DNA of 64,000 bases from JAAYXS01 sp043820985. Lineage in GTDB: Bacteria; Planctomycetota; Phycisphaerae; UBA1845; Fen-1342. Position numbers and translations under genes: made by a program. The notes beneath the pieces were generated by a model that worked only from the letters and a program-made list of their open reading frames with translations, made no database searches and was not told the DNA's origin. The stretch is taken from NCBI GenBank assembly GCA_043820985.1, contig JBDRDH010000180.1, positions 29,651 through 93,650 on the forward strand, read 5' to 3'. The number at the start of each line of letters is the position of its first letter. The stretch's first letter is position 1. Shown here in pieces: positions 43,138 to 52,726 of the stretch.

Positions 43138-45552
43138 TCAGGATGTAGTGCCTGACTGGGTACTATCCATAGTGCCGTCTGTCAGGGTCGCCAGCATGGT
43201 GCTGTCTACCGTGTCATCATCCGGCGCCCAGCGTCCTTCGGGGGCTAATTGTATCTGCCGGTCGCGGATCACCTGTAACAGGTACGCCACACTGCCGGTA
43301 GCCATCAATGAACCGAGTGCCAGGGCAACCTGAACTTCCCAGAAAACAGTCTCCCACCAAATCCAGCAGGTAACCAATAATACGCCCGCGACGAAAGCCG
43401 TCAGACATACCCAGGTGGTGGCGCGCAGCCGCGTGGCCCAACCCCTTGGTATCACTTCCACGAGCAGCGCCGCCAAGGCACACCACATGAAAATCGTGGC
43501 CGCCAGTGGCCGCTTGGCAAACGGTGGCACGTACATTTCGGCCAGCAGCGAACGAATGGCATCCACATGCACTTCACATCCAAATATTTTCCGATCACCA
43601 ACAGTGGAATACTGGTCGGATGGCAGGAAGTCACCGACCACTATCGTCTGCCGGTCGAACCACTTTTGCAATTGCGCGCGATCCGCATCCAGCACATCTT
43701 CCAGTGGTATCCGCGGCGTGGCCGGCGCCTCGGGGGGGATGGTTTCGATGTGCATCTGGAAGACCAGATCCCCAGGCTGCAACATGCCCGCTCCCATCAC
43801 TCGCTCGATCTTATCGACGTGCATGATCGGTATGCGCGTGGTCTGCGTGTGCCACTCCGGCTCGCCAGCCTGAAACTGGTGTCTACGGTAGCGTAAGACT
43901 ACCTGGTGTTCGTGCACTTCCAGATCGACGTCCGCCCGTGGGTGGCGTGCGGCGGCAAAACCCGCGACGGCCAGGCCCGGAACCGGCTTGGCAAATCCAC
44001 GCCGGAAGCAAATCGGTACCACCCATGCGCCGGTATGAGCCCGCGTATCGGGTGTAGTCGAGGCTAACGAACCGTAGCTGTATACCAGTTTCCGGATATT
44101 GGCGCACAGCTTGGGTTCGCTGTTTATATCGAATTCACGTGCGCCTATCACTACCGGAATATCCGCGGCGCGCATGGCTTCCAGGCCCTTGAGCAGTTCC
44201 GAGTCATACTCCGGGTGACACTCCGGGATGTGGTAGTCAAAAATAACCGCGCGCGGCGCGGCCTGGGCTAGAAGTTGTAATAAACGTCCGTGGATCAGCC
44301 GCCAACTGCGGCGGTTCGTGGCGTCCAGTCCAGGTAAGCCGAGGCCAATACTCCCATTGGCGATGGCCGCGATGGTCTGTTCAGAGAAAACCACCAATGT
44401 TGTGGAGGGCGTATTCACTGTCGCCGCCGCTGAGTTCCCGGATACCGACCAGCGTGCTTCGGCGCGCCAGGCCAGAATCGTCAGCAGGCCGGCAATCGCC
44501 ACGGTCGCGAAAAAACGCACGGAGAGCGGGTAACTGCGCAGAGCATACAAAGCCCCACGCAAAAGCCGATAGGCCAGCGGCGTATTCTGGCAAACACTGA
44601 TCTTGCGGCCAGTGAGATAGTGTTCGATGTCCGCGATCAGTTCCTCGCAGGAGCCATAGCGATTTTCAGGCACAGGCGCGACGCAGTGCGAGATGATCGC
44701 CGCCAGGTCCTCGGCACGTAACACCTGGCGCTCGCGCAGGCTGTGCAACAGCCGCTCCGGCTGGCCGGCCAGCTTGGCCGGCTCACCAGTGATGCTGTGA
44801 TACAGCAGCGCACCCAGAGCGAACACATCAGCCCGCGCATCCACCGGCTCACTGGCAATTTGCTCGGGGGCGATGTAACCGAAGGTGCCCAGCACTCCTT
44901 CCGGCGAGCGTGGCTTGCCGTCCTCGTCATCGTCGGTCAGCCCCAGCTTTTTAGCGATACCGAAATCGACGATACGTGGCTGGCCAGCGCTGTCGATCAG
45001 GATGTTCTGGGGCTTGATATCACGGTGGACAACGCCCTGCTCGTGGGCATAACCGACCGCCTTGGCCACGGATTTGACAATATTAATACGTTCCACCAGC
45101 GGGACGTGTTGAGAGCGAAAATAGCTGTCGAGTTGTTCGCCTTCAACAAACTCCATGGTGTAGTACAGCGGCGGCGTGCTCAGATGGGCTTCGTAGAGCG
45201 TGGCGATGTGCGGGTGTTGAAGCTTGGCAATCAGGTGGACTTCATTTTGGAAGTAGGCCTCCCGAATAGGGGTCTTGCCAAAAAGCACCTTAAGCGCCTC
45301 GGTGCGCTCCTTGGCATGGTGGATGACCTTGTACACCACGCCGAAGCCGCCTTCACCAATGCGTTCGATAATCGTGTAGTTGCGAAAACGCGGGTAGGCG
45401 TCGCCCGTCAACTGACGGAAGAGCGTGCGACAACTCTCGCATTCTTCCAGGTGTTGCTGGGCCAACTGACGGTTCTGACCAGCCAGTTTCTCGCGCACGA
45501 GTAGTCCGGCAGTTTCACGATGCGGGCACTGATGACTATGCCGAGTGGGCAT
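43138..45552 (-). CDS. Ser/Thr protein kinase with CHASE2-like sensor domain
   Basis: An 804-residue receptor kinase. A short zinc-finger-like start (HLEECESC, residues 34-41) precedes the kinase domain: GEGGFG at 66-71, K88, HRDIKPQN at 176-183, DFG at 196-198 and IAPEQIASEP. After a membrane helix (~343-365) comes a CHASE2-type extracytoplasmic domain (VNTPSTTLVVFSEQTIAAIANGS, RVIFDYHI-like AVIFDYHIPECHPEYDSELL, VVIGAREF, RTIVVGDFLPSDQY). Three more helices and a Thr/Ser/Asp-rich tail follow. It probably senses an external ligand and phosphorylates cytoplasmic targets, perhaps FHA proteins such as the one encoded nearby. Confidence 0.85.
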   Translation of the reverse strand: MPTRHSHQCPHRETAGLLVREKLAGQNRQLAQQHLEECESCRTLFRQLTGDAYPRFRNYTIIERIGEGGFGVVYKVIHHAKERTEALKVLFGKTPIREAYFQNEVHLIAKLQHPHIATLYEAHLSTPPLYYTMEFVEGEQLDSYFRSQHVPLVERINIVKSVAKAVGYAHEQGVVHRDIKPQNILIDSAGQPRIVDFGIAKKLGLTDDDEDGKPRSPEGVLGTFGYIAPEQIASEPVDARADVFALGALLYHSITGEPAKLAGQPERLLHSLRERQVLRAEDLAAIISHCVAPVPENRYGSCEELIADIEHYLTGRKISVCQNTPLAYRLLRGALYALRSYPLSVRFFATVAIAGLLTILAWRAEARWSVSGNSAAATVNTPSTTLVVFSEQTIAAIANGSIGLGLPGLDATNRRSWRLIHGRLLQLLAQAAPRAVIFDYHIPECHPEYDSELLKGLEAMRAADIPVVIGAREFDINSEPKLCANIRKLVYSYGSLASTTPDTRAHTGAWVVPICFRRGFAKPVPGLAVAGFAAARHPRADVDLEVHEHQVVLRYRRHQFQAGEPEWHTQTTRIPIMHVDKIERVMGAGMLQPGDLVFQMHIETIPPEAPATPRIPLEDVLDADRAQLQKWFDRQTIVVGDFLPSDQYSTVGDRKIFGCEVHVDAIRSLLAEMYVPPFAKRPLAATIFMWCALAALLVEVIPRGWATRLRATTWVCLTAFVAGVLLVTCWIWWETVFWEVQVALALGSLMATGSVAYLLQVIRDRQIQLAPEGRWAPDDDTVDSTMLATLTDGTMDSTQSGTTS

Positions 45553-45713
45553 TCAGACACCTACCATCGGAAATCGATGCCGGGACCCATCCTGCGGGCG
45601 GATAACGGTATACGAATCACTCACGCGGCATTATAGGGCGCTGCTCATAACAATGCACTGGATTCCCCTGTCCAGAACCGACCAGTTGATCGAGCTCCGA
45701 TGTTTGGTCAGTA

Positions 45714-46271
45714 TCATGGATGGACTTGCACCTGGCCGTAGGCCGGCGGGTGCGCGATGATGGCGAACTCACACTCCAGGTACTTGCGCCCAAACTGGCG
45801 GCAAGCCTGGCGGGAAGATATGAAGATATCGACGGTATTGTGTCGGAAGCGCCGATGCGTCCGATCTGTTACCATGAAGGCGCGTCCCAGCGCTGGAATG
45901 TAGACCCGTGAGCCCAACGGTATGTCAGCCGGCGCGGCACACTGCCCCAATCCCGCTGGTACACCCGAGGCAGTTAGCCCACGGTCGCAATAAGCCGTGA
46001 CGCGACAGATGCGGTAGCGAGTGCCACTGTTTTGTTCGGAAGGGGTTGCTGATTCTTTGGAGCTGATCGGAATTAACGCGGTAGCCGGCTCAATCTTCGG
46101 TTCACCAGGCAACAGCGCGGTCAGCGAGTCGTTTTCGAGCAGGGTCCTCGGAACGCTCGCGTGCCGGGAACTGTCTTTGGCTCCAGCCCCCGCCAATTCT
46201 TCCGCGGCCATAAAGCTCGCGATTAACAGGGCGCAGCTTACCCACAGTGTAAGTCCGCGGAACCGCAACAT
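45714..46271 (-). CDS. Exported 3D-domain protein
   Basis: A ~185-residue protein with signal peptide (MLRFRGLTLWVSCALLIASFMA) and a C-terminal 3D domain: CRVTAYCDRG, LPLGSRVYIPALGRAFMVTDRT and NTVDIFISSRQACRQFG, with the Asp residues expected of the MltA-like double-psi barrel. Related proteins cleave peptidoglycan glycan strands. The start at 46271 is preferred since GGAG lies 9 bases upstream and the signal peptide then begins properly; an in-frame ATG exists at 46349. Confidence 0.75.
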   Translation of the reverse strand: MLRFRGLTLWVSCALLIASFMAAEELAGAGAKDSSRHASVPRTLLENDSLTALLPGEPKIEPATALIPISSKESATPSEQNSGTRYRICRVTAYCDRGLTASGVPAGLGQCAAPADIPLGSRVYIPALGRAFMVTDRTHRRFRHNTVDIFISSRQACRQFGRKYLECEFAIIAHPPAYGQVQVHP

Positions 46272-46559
46272 GCCCAGCATCTCCGTTTGATTTACGCCGA
46301 TATCTCGCAACCACACGCCCAGTGGACTGAACCGTTGCCCATCGGTCATGCGAGATGTAGGCTAAAAGTGTAGCTGCGCCAGTTTGTATGTCCACCCAGG
46401 TTATGGTCTTTTTTAAGATTCGGTAATTGTAAATATGTGTTATTAAGAAGCTTACAGTGACAATGTGGGTTTGATGAGGGACATGTGGTTCTGACTGCGT
46501 GCCATCGGTGGCTGTGGCTGGTACACTTCGCGCTACTTGGATGATCAGGGAGTTATATC

Positions 46560-47336
46560 ATGCGTCGACCATTTGTCGCCGGTAACTGGAAGATGAATCT
46601 CAATTTGCCTGAGGCGCGTGGGCTTGTGACACAAATCCGCAAAGGGATCGATGCCGAAACGGCTCAGGGTATCGATATGGCTGTCTGCCCGCCATTCGTC
46701 TACCTGTTTCCGCTGGCGGAAACGACATTAGCTGGGCCCCTGGCCCTGGGTGCTCAGGATTTGTATCACGAGCCGCGGGGGGCATTTACGGGCGAAATAT
46801 CCGCCGCCATGGTTGCGGAAAGTGGCGCCAAGTACGTGATTATCGGCCATAGCGAACGGCGACATACCATCAGCCATCACGAGGACGATCGTATGATCAA
46901 CCTCAAGCTCCACGCCGCTCGCAGTGTTGACCTGATCCCCATTCTCTGTGTTGGTGAGACCCTGGTCGAGCGAAAGGCCGAGCAGACACTCGACGTGCTG
47001 ACGTTTCAGCTCCAGGCGGCGCTGGTTGGAGCGCAAGTCAACTCGGCGACGGATTTAGTGATCGCATATGAGCCCGTATGGGCGATAGGTACTGGGGAGG
47101 TCGCCACCCCGCCGCAGGCCCAGGAAGCCCATGCACACTTACGGAACGAATTACGGAGCCTGTTAGGGGCTATCGCGGACAATGTCCGTATCCTCTACGG
47201 CGGGAGCGTTAAACCGGATAATGCGCCGGAAATCATGGCCCTGCCGGATGTGGATGGCGGACTGATCGGTGGCGCCAGCCTGCAGGCCGAGCCATTCCTG
47301 GCAATCATCGCCGCGACACTGGCGGCTAAGCGCTAA
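46560..47336 (+). CDS. tpiA: Triosephosphate isomerase
   Basis: A 258-residue enzyme of glycolysis/gluconeogenesis interconverting dihydroxyacetone phosphate and glyceraldehyde 3-phosphate. All active-site parts are present: AGNWKMN (Asn, Lys), IIGHSERR (His), the catalytic Glu in AYEPVWAIGTG followed by loop 6, and ILYGGSVKPDN with GGLIGGASL for phosphate binding. GGGAG lies about 8 bases before the ATG. It starts a co-directional run of housekeeping genes (secG, yicC, tatD, epimerase). Confidence 0.97.
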   Translation: MRRPFVAGNWKMNLNLPEARGLVTQIRKGIDAETAQGIDMAVCPPFVYLFPLAETTLAGPLALGAQDLYHEPRGAFTGEISAAMVAESGAKYVIIGHSERRHTISHHEDDRMINLKLHAARSVDLIPILCVGETLVERKAEQTLDVLTFQLQAALVGAQVNSATDLVIAYEPVWAIGTGEVATPPQAQEAHAHLRNELRSLLGAIADNVRILYGGSVKPDNAPEIMALPDVDGGLIGGASLQAEPFLAIIAATLAAKR

Positions 47337-47423
47337 TTACGTTATCCTGTTGGGTTCTGTCGATATATCGTTGTGGCAGGTGGCCGCAACCAACACAGGC
47401 ACTCAGACGAGGTTGAAGCTGGC

Positions 47424-47810
47424 ATGATTCTGGCCTTGTGGTATCACAATGTCCTGGCATTCTTTTTCTCCATCATAGCGATCCTGCTGATGGTGGTGAT
47501 TCTGCTGCAGCGTGGCAAGGGTGTCGGTTTGGCGGGGGCTTTCGGGGGCACAGGTGGTAGCAGCGCCTTTGGCGCTAAAACCGGTGATTTCCTGACCTGG
47601 TTCACCGTGATCGGCGCGGGCATCTTTCTGCTATCCGCCATTCTGCTGAACTACATCTTTGTGCCGGGGCCTCCACAGTTGGCCCCCAACAATCCCGCGC
47701 CACAGTCCCCGGCACCAACTGGCGATACCGGCAGCCGGTGGCAGAGTGACGATGCGACTGGCCGGCTGGAGTACGCCCAGCAGCCGATATTCGGAGAAGA
47801 CAGCGCCTGA
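47424..47810 (+). CDS. secG: Preprotein translocase subunit SecG
   Basis: A 128-residue SecG with two membrane helices (FFFSIIAILLMVVILLQ and WFTVIGAGIFLLSAILLNYIF) around the conserved loop GKGVGLAGAFGGTGGSSAFGAK. It stabilises SecYE during protein export. A Pro/Gln-rich hydrophilic tail of about 45 residues extends it beyond the core. The ATG at 47424 places the first helix correctly; the longer frame to 47373 would add a polar stretch. The tpiA-secG order is common in bacteria. Confidence 0.92.
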   Translation: MILALWYHNVLAFFFSIIAILLMVVILLQRGKGVGLAGAFGGTGGSSAFGAKTGDFLTWFTVIGAGIFLLSAILLNYIFVPGPPQLAPNNPAPQSPAPTGDTGSRWQSDDATGRLEYAQQPIFGEDSA

Positions 47811-47897
47811 GCCGGTGCTGGCGATAGAGCAGAGCAGCAGATCCCCCGGCCCCTGGTAGAGGCGTCATCCCAGTCATAGCTGAATCCAGGTGATACG

Positions 47898-48779
47898 ATG
47901 ATCCGATCGATGACCGGCTTCGGGGAAGGGCAACTCGAAGAAGAGGGTCATTTCCACCACCTTGAAATCCGTAGCGTCAATAATCGTTATTTCAAAGCCG
48001 CCATTCATCTACCCGAGTCATTTGCCTTTCTCGAAACCGACGTGGAGCGTTTACTGCGCGAGAAATTGACGCGCGGGAGTATCACGCTGCGCTTGCATAT
48101 ACGCGATCTGACCGCCAAAGCAGCCCAGGAAATAAACACCGCCGCGATCACCCGGTATGTAGCCCAACTGCGGGAAGCCGCCGGCAACGACCCCGGCGCG
48201 ACCATTGACCTGGCCACCCTGGCCACATTGCCGGGAATCTGCCAACGGCGCGAGCTGACCGAGGAAGAGCGCGCTCGAGGCTGGAATACCATCAAGCGCC
48301 TGACGACCGAGGCCCTTGAAGGTCTGATCGTCATGCGCGCCACGGAAGGGCAGGCGCTGGCGGCCGATTTGAAGGCGCACTGCAAAAGTATACAGGCCCG
48401 CCTGCAAGCAGTACGTAGCCGTGTCCCACACGTCAAAGAGGACTACCATCAGCGGCTGGCCAGCCGGGTTCGTGAACTGATCGCTGAACGTAACGTACAA
48501 CTGGCGAAAGAAGACCTGATAAAGGAGGTGGCCATCTACGCCGAGCGCAGTGACATCAGCGAGGAACTGAGCCGGCTGGATGCCCATCTCGAGCAGTTCG
48601 CTAGCTTGACAGTGTGTGATGAATCCAGCGGCCGCAAGCTGGAATTCGTGGCGCAGGAGATGCTGCGCGAGGCCAATACGATTGGCTCCAAGGCCAGCGA
48701 TAGCCAGGTCGCCAGAGATATTATTGAGATCAAAGCCGCGATCGACCGCATCAAGGAACAGATTCAAAACGTGGAGTAG
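47898..48779 (+). CDS. yicC: YicC-type endoribonuclease
   Basis: A 293-residue YicC family protein, nearly full family length. It starts MIRSMTGFGEG and has LEIRSVNNRYFKAAIHLPE early and GRKLEFVAQEMLREANTIGSKASD with IKAAIDRIKEQIQNVE at the end, all hallmark blocks. YicC proteins are RNases acting on RNA in the cytoplasm. The gene lies 87 bases after secG. Guanylate kinase, its frequent neighbour, is not present here. Confidence 0.93.
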   Translation: MIRSMTGFGEGQLEEEGHFHHLEIRSVNNRYFKAAIHLPESFAFLETDVERLLREKLTRGSITLRLHIRDLTAKAAQEINTAAITRYVAQLREAAGNDPGATIDLATLATLPGICQRRELTEEERARGWNTIKRLTTEALEGLIVMRATEGQALAADLKAHCKSIQARLQAVRSRVPHVKEDYHQRLASRVRELIAERNVQLAKEDLIKEVAIYAERSDISEELSRLDAHLEQFASLTVCDESSGRKLEFVAQEMLREANTIGSKASDSQVARDIIEIKAAIDRIKEQIQNVE

Positions 48780-48835
48780 GCCCGGTCGCCGCGCTGCGCC
48801 GTCGCCATCCTGGATAAGGATGCATCCCGCGATTC

Positions 48836-49642
48836 ATGCTCATTGACACGCACTGCCACCTGACCTTTGGCGAACTGGCGCCACAAACCACGGCTGTGCT
48901 GGCACGCGCCCGGCAGGCTGATGTCAGGCGCGTGATCAATGTCGCCACGTCCGTGCCGGAAGCTCGCGCCGGAATCGAACTCCTGACCAAGCATGACAAC
49001 GTCTGGCTGGTGGCCGGGATTCATCCCCATGAAGCGGCCAAATGCACGCGTGATGAGCTGGATGCCCTGGCAGCCTTGCATCGGGGTAAATGGTCGAAGG
49101 ATTTTGATATCGCCTGCCTGGTGGGCGTCGGCGAAACCGGTCTGGATTTCCACTATGACTTCGCCTCGCCCGGACAGCAGGAAGAGATCTTCCGCTTTCA
49201 ACTGGAGTTGGCGCTTCAGGTCGAGCGGCCGGTAGTGATCCATGCGCGCCAGGCGGAGCAACGTGTTTGTGACATACTCGCGGATTATCCACAACTTGCC
49301 GGGCGCGTCGTGTTTCACTGCTATTCAGGTGACGTCGCAATGACACGTCGGGTGCTCGATCTGGGATGCTGGCTGTCATTCACTGGCGTAGTGACTTTCA
49401 AAAATGCCGGCGTGATTCGCGAATCAGCCCGCTACGCGCCCGGCGCGCGGATCATGGTTGAAACCGATGCGCCGTATCTGTCGCCGGAACCGGTACGAAG
49501 GACCTTCCCCAACGAACCGGCGCTGATGGTACACACGGCGAAATTTCTGGCTGAGTCGCGCGGCGTGGCATTTGATAAGTTTGCCGAGATGACCACGGCC
49601 AATGCCATTGAATTCTTCAATCTGCCGGAGGAACGAGCATGA
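48836..49642 (+). CDS. TatD family metal-dependent hydrolase
   Basis: A 268-residue TIM-barrel hydrolase with metal ligands in IDTHCHL, the Glu in VGVGETGLDFHYD, PVVIHARQAE, VFHCYSG and the Asp in METDAPYLSP. TatD proteins act as 3'-5' exonucleases or related phosphoesterases on DNA/RNA. It is followed without gap by the epimerase gene (ATGA overlap), so both are translated together. Confidence 0.92.
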   Translation: MLIDTHCHLTFGELAPQTTAVLARARQADVRRVINVATSVPEARAGIELLTKHDNVWLVAGIHPHEAAKCTRDELDALAALHRGKWSKDFDIACLVGVGETGLDFHYDFASPGQQEEIFRFQLELALQVERPVVIHARQAEQRVCDILADYPQLAGRVVFHCYSGDVAMTRRVLDLGCWLSFTGVVTFKNAGVIRESARYAPGARIMVETDAPYLSPEPVRRTFPNEPALMVHTAKFLAESRGVAFDKFAEMTTANAIEFFNLPEERA

Positions 49643-50577
49643 GTGGGTGCCTGGTGACGGGAGGAGCTGGATTCATTGGAAGTCATCTGGCGCGCGGTTT
49701 GCTGGCCCAGGGACACCAGGTGCGCGTACTCGATAATCTCAGCACCGGGCACCGCGCCAATCTCGCCGAGATCGAGAATGATATCGAGCTGGTAGTGGGT
49801 GATATTCGTGATCCCGAGATTGCCCGCAAGTGCACCACCGGTGTTGAGGCGGTTTTTCATCTGGCGGCCCGGGCCAGTGTGCCCCGTAGCGTGGCACATC
49901 CCGAGCAGGCCAACGATGTCAATATCAACGGCACCCTGAACCTGCTCCTGGCGGCCCGTGACGCCGGCGCCCACCGCTTCATCAACTCGGCCAGCAGCAG
50001 TGCCTACGGCGACACGCCGACGCTGCCGAAACACGAGCAGATGAAACCCCAGCCCTTGAGTCCCTACGCCGTCAGCAAGCTGGCCGCCGAGAATTATTGC
50101 AGTTGTTTCGCCAGTTGCTATGAGTTGGAGACAATCTCGCTGCGTTACTTCAATGTGTTCGGGGCGCGGCAGGATCCCAAGAGCGAGTATGCCGCCGTCA
50201 TTCCGGCCTTTGTTACCCGCATGCTGCGGGGCGAGTCACCAATCGTATTTGGCGACGGCGCGCAATCGCGTGATTTTTGTTTCGTCCAGAACGTAGTTAA
50301 CGCCAATCTGCTTTGCCTGAAGGCCGACAAGTTGGCTGGCGAGGTCGTAAACATCGCCTGCGGCGAGCGGACCACGCTCAACGATATCGTGGAATTGATC
50401 AACCAGGCCCTGGGCACGAGTATCGCGGCTGAATACCAGGCCCCACGGGTGGGTGACGTGCTGCACAGTCTGGCGGCGCTCACGGAAGCCCAACGTGTCA
50501 TCGGCTATGAGCCCCAGATCTTTTTTGCCGAGGGCCTGGCCCGCACAATCGAGTGGTACCAACAAAACTCAGCCTGA
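49639..50577 (+). CDS. NAD-dependent sugar-nucleotide epimerase
   Basis: A 312-residue extended short-chain dehydrogenase of the GalE/WbpP type. NAD binding is seen in VTGGAGFIGSHLARGL and VVGDIRD, and the catalytic site in SASSSAYGDTP with YAVSKLAAENY. RYFNVFGARQDPKSEYAAVIPAFVTRML is the block seen in UDP-glucose or UDP-N-acetylglucosamine 4-epimerases. It should feed polysaccharide synthesis. Exact substrate cannot be fixed. The start overlaps the TatD stop. Confidence 0.88.
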   Translation: MSGCLVTGGAGFIGSHLARGLLAQGHQVRVLDNLSTGHRANLAEIENDIELVVGDIRDPEIARKCTTGVEAVFHLAARASVPRSVAHPEQANDVNINGTLNLLLAARDAGAHRFINSASSSAYGDTPTLPKHEQMKPQPLSPYAVSKLAAENYCSCFASCYELETISLRYFNVFGARQDPKSEYAAVIPAFVTRMLRGESPIVFGDGAQSRDFCFVQNVVNANLLCLKADKLAGEVVNIACGERTTLNDIVELINQALGTSIAAEYQAPRVGDVLHSLAALTEAQRVIGYEPQIFFAEGLARTIEWYQQNSA

Positions 50578-50587
50578 AGCGCCCAAC

Positions 50588-51499
50588 TCAATCCGCCGTG
50601 ACGTAGCCGCGCGCGCCCATGGATGTGTAGCGACAGAGGATTTCATGTTCGCGGCAGTTGAAATGTGCCGCCAGCTCGGCTTCATCCAAGCTGTCCCCCA
50701 GCAAAATCACCTCAGCGCCAATGCGATCGGTGGGATCGACTGAAACAAAAGAAGTGTTCATGCCGGCTTCAATCAAGCGCTGGCGCCGGCCGTTGACCAG
50801 CACTGGTCCGGGGCTTAGCAGATTGCTGTAGCCTCCCAGAATCACCCCCACGTGCCGGCACTCAAAGCCGGAATAGCCCGCGCCGCCGGTGGTTTCGCGC
50901 ACATGTTTGAGCCGGGTGTGCACGCGGACGGCGCCGCGGTACAACGCCAGGCCGGGACGCACCGCGTCCAGCCAGGCTTCGGGGGTATCAAGCAGGCTGG
51001 TGGCGGCGGCGTGGATGGGCACCGGCTTACCCTGGCAGGTTGTTCGCAACAGCCTGGCGTGCGCGAGCGTTACGGCGTGCGTGAAGACGTCCGCTACCTG
51101 ACAGCGTTTGAACAGGTCATCAATTTCTTCCGGGCGACAGCCGAATCGTTGCATCCCGCTGTCCATGTTCAGGGCCACCGGCAGGCCGGCAAAACGCTGG
51201 GCAGCGGCTGATGTGGTTATCGCCGGACGCACATTCAGGCGGCGATATTCGGCCGGATCACCCTCAGGCGGGCCAAGTACAATCCCGGGCCGGCCCAGCG
51301 CGCGTGCTTCCTCGATTGAGAAATAGGCAAACTCATCCGCCATGGACGCCAGGGCATCGGCCACGGGCACGGCCCCCAGGCCATAGGCATCAGCCTTGAT
51401 AACCGCGATCAATTTCACGCCGGTCCGTCGGTGGATGGCTTCGGCAGCCAGGCGGATCTGGTCGAGATTGATCGTAACCTGGATGTGAGGGCTGCGCAT
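50588..51499 (-). CDS. alr: Alanine-racemase-like PLP enzyme, short and divergent
   Basis: A 303-residue fold-type III PLP enzyme. The PLP lysine motif LIAVIKADAYGLGA is perfect, ALNMDSGMQRFG stands for the usual DTGMxRLG, and HAAATSLLDTP...AVRPGLALYRG for the usual HxANS...RPGIxLYG. The C-terminal barrel is short, and the usual GYGDGYPR is GGYSNLLSPG, keeping the Tyr. It should make D-Ala for the cell wall if active. At ~300 residues it is well below the usual ~360, so activity or substrate may differ. The start at 51499 (MRSPHIQVT) lacks a strong ribosome site. Confidence 0.75.
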   Translation of the reverse strand: MRSPHIQVTINLDQIRLAAEAIHRRTGVKLIAVIKADAYGLGAVPVADALASMADEFAYFSIEEARALGRPGIVLGPPEGDPAEYRRLNVRPAITTSAAAQRFAGLPVALNMDSGMQRFGCRPEEIDDLFKRCQVADVFTHAVTLAHARLLRTTCQGKPVPIHAAATSLLDTPEAWLDAVRPGLALYRGAVRVHTRLKHVRETTGGAGYSGFECRHVGVILGGYSNLLSPGPVLVNGRRQRLIEAGMNTSFVSVDPTDRIGAEVILLGDSLDEAELAAHFNCREHEILCRYTSMGARGYVTAD

Positions 51500-51658
51500 G
51501 TGCTGACCGTTACATGTCTCCCCGATACACAAAGCCAGTATACAGTTAGCCGGTTGCCAGACAAGCAGGCTGTTGGGCATGGTGGCGATCGAGCTAGATG
51601 GTTTCTATGCTAAGAGCCTGACCGCCTTACCCAGGAGACTGCGAGAGTAGTAGGCGAT

Positions 51659-52714
51659 ATGCGTCTGAGCGAATTGCAATACGAGCTGTCCCCCGAACTG
51701 ATCGCCCAGCGACCGGCCGAGCCACGTGACGCCTCGCGATTGCTGGTGCTACACCGCGACAGCGGGCGTATCGAACAGCGTACCTTCCGCGATGTCGGGG
51801 AATACCTGCGGGCCGACGATTGCCTGGTCCTCAATAACACGAGTGTGGTCCCGGCCCGTTTTTTCTGCCGCCGAGCGACCGGGGGGCGTATCGAGGCCTT
51901 GTTCCTCTGCCAAGACCAGCACGAGATGCGCGTGCTGCTGAAACCCTCGGCCCGGTTGCGAACCGGTGAACGGTTAAAATGTGACCTGCATGGTTGGGGA
52001 ACGGCAAGCTGGGATTTGATCGTCGGCGAGAAGCACGAGCGCGGTGAATGGTCGGCACAATTTGATCCACCCGATCCCGCCGGTGTGGTGCTGGAATGCA
52101 TCGGACATACTCCTCTGCCGCCATACATCCGGTCGGATACCGCTGGAAGAACCGGTCAGCCGGACGAGGCGGATCTGGAAAGCTATCAAACGGTTTTTGC
52201 CGAGCGAGCGGGCGCGGTGGCGGCCCCGACCGCCGGCCTGCATTTCACCACTGAATTACTGGTGCGGCTGGCAAATGCCGGCGTGCGGCAGGCCAAGGTA
52301 ACACTGCACGTCGGGCTGGGTACCTTCGCCCCCATCGAGGCCAACGATCTGGCTCGGCACAAGATGCACGCGGAATGGTACGAGATTTTGCCACCGACCA
52401 TCGCGGCTCTACAGACGGCCCGGGCACGTGGTGGGCGGATCGCAGCGGTGGGCACCACGTCAGTGCGCGTGTTGGAGTCGCTGCCCGGTTTGCACGTTGG
52501 AATTGGTTCCGGCTGGACAGACATATTTATTTATCCGCCATACGAATTCCGCCATGTTGATGCCTTGCTGACCAATTTCCACTTGCCCGGCAGCACCTTG
52601 CTGGCATTAGTAATGGCCTTTGCAACGCCGGAATTGATCCACAAGGCATATCAGCTTGCGATTCAGGAGCGCTACCGGTTTTACAGCTACGGCGACGCGA
52701 TGTTGATTCTGTAA
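51659..52714 (+). CDS. queA: S-adenosylmethionine:tRNA ribosyltransferase-isomerase
   Basis: A 351-residue QueA, which transfers the ribosyl part of SAM to preQ1 in tRNA to make epoxyqueuosine. Family blocks are all present: ELSPELIAQRPAEPRDASRLLV, CLVLNNTSVVPARFF, GAVAAPTAGLHFT, HVGLGTFAPIEANDL and NFHLPGSTLLALVMAF. It is convergent with aroA, with only 12 bases between the stops. Confidence 0.96.
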   Translation: MRLSELQYELSPELIAQRPAEPRDASRLLVLHRDSGRIEQRTFRDVGEYLRADDCLVLNNTSVVPARFFCRRATGGRIEALFLCQDQHEMRVLLKPSARLRTGERLKCDLHGWGTASWDLIVGEKHERGEWSAQFDPPDPAGVVLECIGHTPLPPYIRSDTAGRTGQPDEADLESYQTVFAERAGAVAAPTAGLHFTTELLVRLANAGVRQAKVTLHVGLGTFAPIEANDLARHKMHAEWYEILPPTIAALQTARARGGRIAAVGTTSVRVLESLPGLHVGIGSGWTDIFIYPPYEFRHVDALLTNFHLPGSTLLALVMAFATPELIHKAYQLAIQERYRFYSYGDAMLIL

Positions 52715-52726
52715 CCGATACTTGTG

